DNA of 64,000 nt from Omphalotus guepiniiformis (lineage: Eukaryota > Basidiomycota > Agaricomycetes > Agaricales > Omphalotaceae). Below the pieces are notes generated by a model that ran no database searches, had not been told where the DNA came from, and saw nothing but the letters and a program-made list of their open reading frames with translations. The position numbers and the translations under genes were made by a program. The stretch's first letter is position 1, and each line of letters starts with the position of its first letter. Location of the stretch: the NCBI GenBank assembly GCA_028554645.1, contig JAQOOI010000019.1:1178001-1242000 (forward strand), written 5' to 3'. Shown here in pieces: positions 56,176 through 64,000 of the stretch.

Positions 56176-57640
56176 TCAAGTCTGTCTTTTTGACCTGGTT
56201 TTGACTCCTTCGTCCCAATCTGGTTCTTCATTGTCTTCTAAGCCGTCTCCAAGATCTGAATCACTGTCTTCTTCATCAGAATCGTTCCCTTCAAGCCTCA
56301 GATTGGGTATGGCATCAAAGATATAATCTGTATTTTTGACCAAGTCTTTATCTTCATCCTCAATCATAGCTTCCAACTGCTTACTATCCAAGTCTATTAG
56401 TTCATGAATATTGTCTGGCAATTGTATAGGTTCGTATCTGGCTGCATGTGGTAGGACTCTAAATGCTGCAACTTTTTCTTTGAGCACTGATCCATCCATT
56501 TCTGCAATAACATATGATCCACCTTTTGTCCTTCTTATTACAATCATGGGACCCTTATATCTTGGATACATCTTTCTGTCTAAGCTCTTTTCAATCTGAG
56601 TATACCTGACTTGAACCAGAGTTCCTGGTTTAAAGTCATAATCCTTTATAGTATTTCCATATTCTTGTTCAAACTTTATCAATGCTTTCCTCTTGTTTTC
56701 ATCTACTCTTTTCCTCATTTCATTCACATGAGTTCTATGCTTAGCTAGAGCTTGTGCTCTGAACCCAAGTAATTCTTCATGAGTCAGAACTCTGTGTGGA
56801 GGTTTAACCAACCAAGTTGATTCCACAATATCCAAAGGTAGTATTGGCTCTGCCCCAGTAACTATGAAGTATGGAGAACATCCAAGACTTCTTCTAACAG
56901 TCACTCTATCTGCCCAAAAGACATGTTTCAGAAACCAGTACCATCTCTTCAAATCTCCACCAGTTGCTTTTGCCAAAGCAGTTCTGATATCAAAATGAGC
57001 TCTTTCTATCTTCCCATTTGCTTGAGAATTGTATGGAGATATAGTAATACCTTTTATACTATACTTCTCTTCCAACCATCTCAACATTGCTCTCATAGCT
57101 GGGGCATTATCAGTGATAACCTCATCAGGGCAACCCCATCTACAGATAATGTCTTCAAAGAACCATTCACCCATTAACCTGGCTGATTCTGATTTCAATG
57201 CTCTACCTTCTGACCAAGAAGACAATGCACATCTACCATGAACAACATTTGAACAGCCATTACTAGGTGGTGACACTTTAAACACATCTATATGAACCTT
57301 TTGAAACAAAGAAGGTGTATAAGTCAGAGTGGGTGGTATTTTCAGAAGTTCCAACTTTCTATTTTGACAAGCCTGACATGATTGGACAAACCAATTAATA
57401 TCTTTCTCCATATCTGGCCACCAAAATCTTTTGTCTATGACAGCTTTAGTTGCAAACATCCCTTTATGACCCAAATTGTCATGTGCAGCATGCATCATGT
57501 ACATTCTCTTTGCTTTAGATACAACCAACTTGTGTTGACCATCTAGTTCTTCATTCCTTCTATACATTTTACCATCTTTATCAACAAAGAACTTAACAGC
57601 TTGTCTTAGAAAAGATTTCTTTTCAGTTTTATTCAAACTT
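56176..57640 (-). pseudogene. Gy5 integrase
   Basis: 486 open codons. The zinc-binding region has HAAHDNLGHKG ... CQACQNRK. The core shows D in HIDVFKV, D in ITDNAPAM and E in NGKIERAHFD, so the catalytic triad is present. A DNA-binding C-terminal part follows (GTLVQVRYTQIEKSLDRKMY, YKGPMIVIRRTKGGSYVI), then an acidic tail. It lacks a start of its own and its upstream link to RNase H is out of frame (near 57635-57660), so the polyprotein is broken there. There is no chromodomain, unlike Gy3 and Gy4. Confidence 0.88.
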
Positions 57641-58425
57641 TCTTTTAATAACAGCTGAGTTCTTGTCTTGATGCCAATCCTTTATTAAAGGTAGAAGATC
57701 ATCCATCTTCTTTCCTTCATCCCTTCTATGTACTTCACTATAAGGATGAGAATTACTCCACTCTGGATCTCCTGGTGGAATTACTAAAGTTTGAGCAAAA
57801 GCACTCTTCACCATTCCATGAGCTTCTAAAACTCTAATCCTATAACATTCTGCAATTCTTTCTTCTTCTATGCATTCTTGCAAATCATCTTCAAAATCAT
57901 TTTCAGAGTTTGCCATTTCAAAAAGATTACCACCTCTATTGTCTATTTTATCTCTGAAAGATTCAAAGTCTAGTGGTATATCATCTTCTTCATTTTGCAT
58001 TCTAAACTGTAATGGTTCCCCATTGTCTTCATCTACATAGTCTTCATCAATCAAAGGTGGTCTTTCAGTTGTTATACCTCCAGGACCCCTTCTAGATAGA
58101 CCATCTGGTCCATGTAAAGTTCCTTTAACATGTACCAATGTAAACTGATATTCCCTTATATCTTCTATCCACCTGTTTATAGTTGCATTAGGACCTGAAC
58201 TGGGATGATCCAACATGCCCTTTATATAACTAGCATCTGTTTCCACAGTCAAATTCCTACACCCATAAATCAAGTAATAAGAAGCTTCTAAAGCTAATTT
58301 CAGACCATACAGCTCTCTTTTTGGTTGAGAAAACCTTGCTTCCCTTTCATTCAATGTAATTGAACCAAAGTAGTTAAAGTACTTCTTCTTAGGGTCTTCT
58401 GGGTCAGTCTGATATATTTCTCATA
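57629..58425 (-). pseudogene. Gy5 RNase H
   Basis: The frame reads YFNYFGSITLNEREARFSQP, then KRELYGLKLALEASYYLIYG, VETDASYIKGMLDHPSSGPN, NRWIEDIREYQFTLVHVKG and DGLSRR. These are RNase H-like motifs in the order seen in gypsy elements. An acidic linker to the integrase follows. It is separated from RT by a frameshift near 58420 (RT ends in a short out-of-frame tail, CLYEKYIRLTQ) and from integrase by another near 57640. It would remove RNA from the hybrid during copying. Confidence 0.8.
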
Positions 58426-59550
58426 TAAACAACGGTGACCAACAACCATGCCTTCTTTTACACAAATGAATGCCTTTGTACCAGAAAATGTACCACCAAC
58501 ATATTTCATTCTTTGTATCACTCTATTCATATTCTGCATATGTTCCCATACTAATCTCCTTATATCATTGTTTTGAGGAATAGTTTCATATCTGCCATCT
58601 GGTAACTCATATTTTGTTGCTGGACCCCTTACAGGTACATCATCAACATAAGGTATAGTCACATGTGGAATTTCATCTCTTAGAATAAAAGTGACATCAT
58701 CATGAACGATAGGTACTGAGTTAGTCCAACCCATAGGCAGTTTTACTAGTCTATGTGGCCCAAATGGTGTTTGGAAGGTGGTTAAGTCTCTAGAATCATC
58801 ATCTATCAACCTTTCATCATATCCAACAAAGATGTCCAGTGTTCCTAGACATGCTCTTCCTGCAAAGTTTCTAGCAACATCTGCAGTAGCTGGTGGAATT
58901 CCTGAATGTTGTATAGTAACTTTATTCAATGGTTCCAGACTATGCACCAATCTCAAACTTTTTCCATCTTTCTTTAAAACACAAAACCATTTTGATCTAT
59001 AAGAAGAACTTGAAGGTTCATAAACTCCAGAATCAATTTTTGCCTTTATAACTTTACACACATCATCAAATATACCAGGTGGTATTGGAATGTTCCTTTC
59101 AACCCAAGGTACATGTGGTAAGACTGGAAATTTCACAGGTGGGAAGAAATCTGTTCTAAAGTTTCCTCCTTCTGCAGGTTCCCAAGCAAAAGCTTTTTCC
59201 TGTTGTTTCATCAAATGATGAACCAACTTCATTTCTTCTGGCCATAAAAAGCCTTCATCATGATTTTTGTCTATGATATTCTTTCTTTCTTCATTGTATC
59301 TTTCACCTGGTGTAAACTTAGGTGGATTTGGAGATAATTCCGGCATTTCTGCTAACGGATCACCAAAAATATTCCTTTCTACATGGAACTCAGCCAGTAA
59401 AGTAGCTTTAACTGGTCTAACTTTATCCTTTACAGATTTGTACTTTCCATACACATCTACAAACTCTTTATTATTTTTCTCTTTTCTATGGTTCAAGAAC
59501 TTTCCTCTTGAAACATAGTATCCTTCTTTTCTTTCAACTCTTCTCTCCAA
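58351..59550 (-). pseudogene. Gy5 reverse transcriptase
   Basis: This includes the lead-in with PHVPWVERNIPIPPGIFDD, then KWFCVLKKDGKSLRLVHSLE, FVGYDERLID, LTTFQTPFGPHRLVKLPMGW and the catalytic box IPYVDDVPVRGPATKYELPD. The YVDD aspartates are intact. The lineage is distinct from Gy1-Gy4, with an extended loop after YVDD. The open frame ends in a frameshifted tail; the upstream link to protease is broken near 59550 and 59750. Part of the same gene in copy a occupies bases 1-800. Confidence 0.85.
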
Positions 59551-61204
59551 CTACAGAACACTTGCTTGTCTTTTCCTTTACTCTTTATAGTAGTAGAGCT
59601 TATATAAGCATCTAGCACTTCTGCAGCTTCTTTATCTTTTTCCACATACTCTTCAGCAGCAAATACAAAAGTTTCTGCCAATTCTTCTTTCTTAAAAGTT
59701 CCATCTTCATCAGGTAGTTTATACCCATCCACAAACAATTCACCATTTTCTTTCAGGCCAACTCTTAGAGCTACCTCTCCCTGAGGGCCAATCAGATCAT
59801 AGAGGTCTGAAAATTTACAACCCCTTCTTGTACATCTTTAGGTACCACAGGTGGAGGTCTACAAATCTCTTTAAGAGTAGATCCTTCTTTCTTCTGTTCA
59901 ATTCTAACACCTCTTCCTCTCAGATAGGTTCCAATAGTACACTTGTAGCCAGAATTTAGATCAGTTATGGTTATCTCTTGACCTCCATCCTCAAAGTTCT
60001 TTATTATACTTTGGATGTTTACATCAAAAGGTCTTCCAAGTAAAACTTGATATGGAGCTTCTTCCACAATATGAACTTGCAAGTAGACTGTTAAGTCCCC
60101 AAATACAAAAGGTACATTTCTAGTCATATCCTTAGTAGGCTTTAAACTCCCATTTGCACTTTGCATGTGAATCACTACATTCGGATCCCATGACATTCCA
60201 AGTCCCATTGCTACCATTTGATCCATTGATATGATCTGAGAACCACTATCTAGAACAGCTTCCACAGTTTCATCAGAGTTATTGATTTTTGGGAATACCA
60301 CTCTAAGTCCTTCTGATTCTCTAGCCACCAGTATAACTTTCTCTTTCTTGTTAGGACCTAGATCTCTAAGGAATTGCTCAACTACATCTTGGTGAACAAT
60401 AGTACCAGCTTTCAATTCACCAGTATCTTTTGTCAATGTAATGAAAGTCTCTTTTAAAGACCAAATATCCTCAACATTTACTTTCTTTATTGGTTCCACC
60501 TCAGAGTCTATTTGAATAGGGCTCAAATCATTCTGATTAGGTTCTATCTGCAAGAAAGCCTTTTCTGCTCTCTCCACAACCCTTCTATTTCTAGCTTTTC
60601 TCAAGATAACAGCTCTAATGCCTGGAGATACAGCCATAAGGTCTCCAACTGGAACAGTAATATCTATATTGAAAATCTTTTCTGCCATTTCCTCTTCTAA
60701 ACCTGGTTTAGATAAAGTAGAAGCATGTCTAAAATCTCCAATCTTTCTAGCTGTTTCTTTATAAACTATAGCATTCTCTTCATTACTTTCTTTCTGAACA
60801 TTTCTAACTTTTTCAACCACTTCATTTACAACTTTGTTCAAAGCTTGGTTACTAGGAATAGGATCTCTTTGTAATGGTTCCACTCTATCAAATGGCCTTT
60901 CTTTAGCAGGTTCAACATTAATTTCTTTTTGACCTGGTTGAATAACCATATCCTTTATAGAAGGATCCATTATATCCTCTTGATCTCTTAGCAAAGCCTC
61001 TTCATTATCCTTTGTTTCTTTCTCTAACTCCTCCATTCTCAATGATGGAGGTACATACAACCTTTTATCAAATCCTTTAGGCCCTATAATTTCTACTTCC
61101 ATTCTCCTTTTAATACCAACTCTTTGTTTATCCTCAGGGACCTTCTTTGCGGTACTGTACACATTTCTAGTACTAGATCCCATCATTGGAACACTTAGTT
61201 TCCT
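59493..61204 (-). pseudogene. Gy5 protease and pol N-terminal linker
   Basis: The frame 61186-59792 starts at SVPMMGSSTRNVYSTAKKVP, a long Lys/Glu-rich linker (IKRRMEVEIIGPKGFDKRLY). It reaches the protease motif VEAVLDSGSQIISMDQMVAM (DSG active site) and YQVLLGRPFDVNIQS, the second protease motif. A short frame (59493-59738) continues toward RT. The break near 59790 may be a stop or shift. The gag-to-pol entry would be at AGGAAAC (61198-61204), changed from GGGAAAC in copy a. Confidence 0.8.
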
Positions 61205-62576
61205 GACTGGTTCAAGTAAGAAGCCTGACCATTTGAAGTCTGGCTTTTATCCTGATTTTCAATTCTGTCCAATCTTTCTGAAATCTTCAACAAGGTGTTG
61301 GTAAAGACTGACATATCAAAACTATTATGTTGAGATTCAGAAGGTCCACTAGGCATATTATATCCCATGTCACTTTCTTCTGCAAAGATGAAGGCATTTT
61401 TGCCAACTTCCTTATTCCAACCCTTTTGTTTAGCAATAGCTTCAATTTTGTCCTTTCTAGAAGAATGCATATCACCTGATGGAGCCACTTGTCCATCTTT
61501 CATGACTATCATTCCTCTTGCATTCCTAACTAAATATCCCTTCTCAAACTGTGATTTCTGGTGAGGACAATTTGTAGCAATATGCCCTTTCTCACCACAG
61601 AAATAACAAGAATATTCTGTAGGTCCTTGTGGGTTTGCATATCTATTACCACGGTTCTGACCCATAGCAATAGATTGCAGGTGTGGTATATTCATACCAT
61701 TGTTACCACCTAATGTTTCTGCAAGAACTTTTTGAACTTGAGAGATCAAGGTAGCTTGATTCTCTTCAAATCTAGATTGCACCTGTTTCAAGGCAACTTC
61801 ATGCCTATCCATTGTATCAGCAATCTTTCTTTCAAATTCATTTTTCTCAACATTCTCCCTTTTAATATGAAAAGGTGTGTAACTTCTTTCTCTTTCTGTT
61901 TCAGAAGCTAGAGACATGCCAACTATTGCAAAACCATCATCCATGTTATTCTCACAGATGTGGGCAGCAGCAGCTATCACATCCTCAATAGGATACTTGT
62001 CTTCCCTTCTTCTAGGATTATCTGGATTAGCTATATAAGTCTTTTCCAGTCTATCCTTTACTTTATCCCAGAAAGCAGGTTCTAAGAATCTGCAAACAGA
62101 GTTACTGCCTCTAAATTAGAGATAACAGCAGGTGGCTTTGCAGCTTTCTTATACTCATATTCAAACAGCCTTCTAAACTTAAAGAACTTATCAAAGTTCT
62201 TCAATGAAATATACACATACTCTGAATTTAACTTTCTTAACTTAGTCAGAGAACCTCCTTCTTCTAGAGAAGACTCTGGAAAGTTTTGCTTCAAAGCATC
62301 TTTGAATGTTCCCCACTTTCTAGGGTAAGCTTCAACCCTTTTCTTTGTATCATGAGTCATCCAGTCTATAGCTAAGTAAATCTTTGCTGCATCATCTTTA
62401 ATTCCCATTTTCAGGAATATTTCTTCCACTTGTTCCAACCAGCTTATCAAACTGCCAGGATCTACATGGTCAAAGATAGGTGCCATTTTTAATTTCTTAG
62501 GAAGCTTATCATTCTGGATTTTCTTCAATGCTTCTGGGAAAAGTTCATGAACTCCCACAAAAGTTGTCCTTGTATT
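61195..62576 (-). pseudogene. Gy5 gag, main part
   Basis: From 62576 downward: NTRTTFVGVHELFPEAL, APIFDHVDPGSLISWLEQVE, a capsid-like helical region (DWMTHDTKKRVEAYPRKWGT), a shift near 62090, then FERKIADTMDRHEVALKQVQ, a zinc knuckle, C-x2-C-x4-H-x4-C (CYFCGEKGHIATNC), and LDRIENQDKSQTSNGQASYL to the TAA. Only one frameshift breaks the chain. Its N-terminal 140 codons lie at 33480-33911 beyond LX. Confidence 0.85.
61198..61204 (-). promoter_or_regulatory. Degraded frameshift site AGGAAAC
   Basis: In copy b the gag end reads TCA GGA AAC TAA. Compared with G_GGA_AAC in copy a, the first base of the heptamer is A, which should weaken slippage. Confidence 0.55.
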
Positions 62577-62743
62577 TGTAACAGACTGATCCCATAGCCA
62601 TGTTAACCGTTGTGCCAAAAGGCCGGCAATGCTAGATTCATTCTAGCATTGTGGGATCTACTATATAAGCAGTATTTGGACCTTGCTCACATTGCTGCGA
62701 GTTGGGCACATGCCATTTTATGACATGTCACTTTTTTGTGACA
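62577..62743 (+). mobile_element. LX, 167-bp solo LTR (right copy)
   Basis: It is nearly identical to the copy at 33912-34078 and in the same plus orientation. The left flank is GTATT (complement of AATAC, Gy5 gag) and the right flank CTGTC (complement of GACAG, LF3). The flanks therefore complete the two target duplications left unpaired at the other copy. Confidence 0.85.
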
Positions 62744-63835
62744 CTGTCCCAGGAGAAGCTGAGAGCTATTCTAAACAAGAAATATAACCTGAGTACAAAT
62801 CTGACCAAAAAGAGATGTATAGGGGTAAAACTTGAAATAAACAGCTACTGTACCTTACTGTGGATGATAGAAATGATGAAGCATGGTCTAGATAAGCTCT
62901 AGAGCTTCTACACAACTCCTAATGCTGCCCTAGTAGAGGAGAATGTGCCAATTTTGGAGAAACTTATAGGGGACCAGATTTGCAATGCACTGAGGAGAAT
63001 GTCAACTGTCATGATACTGGTTGCTATTTACATGTTCTGGACCTTTATTTAGACTAACACACCTAGAACGCGGACAAAGCGATATATTTCTGTTTTTATA
63101 CCAACCTATACCCAAAGTTCCTACTTTTTGACTATCTAACTGGAAAATTACCTAGAAAACTACCTAAAAAGAATCCAATCTCTGCTCAATTGATACTTAC
63201 TTACTTTTGACTCATTTACTGTTCAGATTACTCTTTTAATTTCAAGATATATGTTTGATTTTATGATTTAGTATATATAGCTTACAGAGTATCTATTTAG
63301 ATTTTCTTAAGCAAGTACTGCCCAAAGCTACAAGCCAAAGCAGGAAACCCTTCTTAGACAAAATATAGCCTGGCTCTTTAGAGTTCAGTTTGAGAAATAT
63401 CCAGTTGTGAAAACTTCTGTAAAGTCCCTTGTGGCAGATAAATTGAAAGAGATACTGAATCTTTGCTGAAACTGCTATTCTGTCTGTGCTGAAACTGCCT
63501 GCTGAAACTGTCTGTGCTGTATCTGAAACTGTTCCCTGCATTGTCTGACCATTGGATCGAGTTTAACTTTGAGATTGATTGTCCTGAATCCCTCCTGAAC
63601 CCTGAAAACCACCCTTACCTTCTGTCTGAATCTTGTGTTTTGAGATACCTTCTGCCATTTTTCGCCCAGATTGAGATAAAGACATCTGTAACTCTGCAGA
63701 ATCGAAGTTCAATTGTTGCGTCTAACTGTGCGGAATCTCTGACAACGCCAGTCACACCTCACCCTACATCATTTTTGATTTGAGTTGGATTGTGCTCATT
63801 TGAGTATCTCTCTCGTTCATTTCATAGTCACAACA
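62744..63835 (-). mobile_element. LF3 LTR, 5' half
   Basis: On the minus strand it runs from TGTTGTGACTATGAAATG to GGGACAG and matches the first 1.09 kb of LF1 and LF2. The outer flank is ACGG (63836-63839), complement of the CCGT at 41095-41098. The remainder of this LTR is at 34079-41094. Confidence 0.88.
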
Positions 63836-64000
63836 ACGGTACCCTCCGCTTATCAGACATGTGGTTTAAAAACTTCATGCTCCTTTGTACTGTTTCCGAC
63901 AGGCCAAAAGCGCATCACAAAGACAATATAGTTTCATGGGTCAAAAACATAAAGTCATTGAATGAACTAAAAATGATACAAAAATTTCTTATTTCTCTGA
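63836..64000 (+). repeat. Foldback arm 2
   Basis: It shares TTTAAAAACTTCATGCTCC, a CTGTTTC-G block and AAAAATGATACAAAAATTTC with arm 1 (41107-41290). It begins right after the LF3 target duplication and runs out of the window. Confidence 0.7.

Larger units (their letters stand above)
50571..62576 (-). mobile_element. Gy5 copy b, main part: pol, antisense genes and 3' LTR
   Basis: On the minus strand the order is gag (from 62576), protease, RT, RNase H, integrase (to 56176), then a 4.6-kb region with two genes on the plus strand, a purine tract and the 3' LTR (51551 down to 50571). Its gag start and 5' LTR lie at 32710-33911 on the plus strand, across LX. The element would be about 13 kb. Several frameshifts in pol suggest it is no longer active. 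Confidence 0.85.

Overview
The window is repeat-dense fungal nuclear DNA, most likely from a basidiomycete (probably an agaricomycete). It is AT-rich, has short spliced introns of about 45-65 nt with GTAAGT-like donors, and its Ty3/gypsy lineages (chromoviruses, an AHLG-type integrase family, an RT with a PYVDDVP box) are, from general knowledge, typical of Agaricomycetes. I see no ordinary housekeeping gene, rRNA or tRNA gene. Almost everything is a transposable element or a gene carried by or trapped between elements. My names: Gy1 to Gy5 are LTR retrotransposons; LF, LX and LY are LTR families known here only as LTRs.

Layout. 1-3264: minus-strand gag-pol fragment of Gy5 (copy a). 3501-5098: decayed spliced gene, then an LF-like LTR scrap. 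5480-6800: relic of a Crypton-like tyrosine recombinase with a 75-bp palindromic element. 7136-8789: old Gy5 LTR split by solo LTR LY. From 8794 an old minus-strand gypsy, Gy1, forms the backbone. It is cut by a solo Gy4 LTR (10601-11050), by Gy2 (11781-23300, itself holding two solo LF LTRs, a solo Gy5 LTR and a MITE), by Gy3 (23749-32235) and by Gy5 copy b. The 5-bp or 4-bp target duplications and the broken reading frames agree at most joins. Gy4 (34157-40419) sits inside an LF LTR. 41095-49344 holds a foldback arm, a solo Gy5 LTR, a divergent pair of spliced genes and a second solo Gy5 LTR carrying a SINE. 49765-50570 is the Gy1 RT. 50571-62576 is the main part of Gy5 copy b, and 62577-64000 is LX, the other half of the LF LTR, and the second foldback arm.

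Main biology. Gy3 and Gy5 belong to different gypsy lineages, yet both carry spliced genes on the opposite strand between the end of pol and the 3' LTR, convergent with pol. In each, one protein has a six-cysteine cluster resembling a Zn2Cys6 DNA-binding domain, preceded by a charged region and followed by a helical stretch. The Gy3 copy is intact and has a TATAAAAG box upstream. Gy5 carries a second, intact six-exon antisense gene.

The segment 34079-62576 reads as an inversion with a 167-bp LX LTR at each end. Turning it over repairs a Gy5 gag gene, an LF LTR with matching target duplications and the Gy1 RT-RNase H order at once. Gy3 and Gy4 have nearly identical LTRs and largely intact genes, so they are young; Gy1 and Gy2 are dead.
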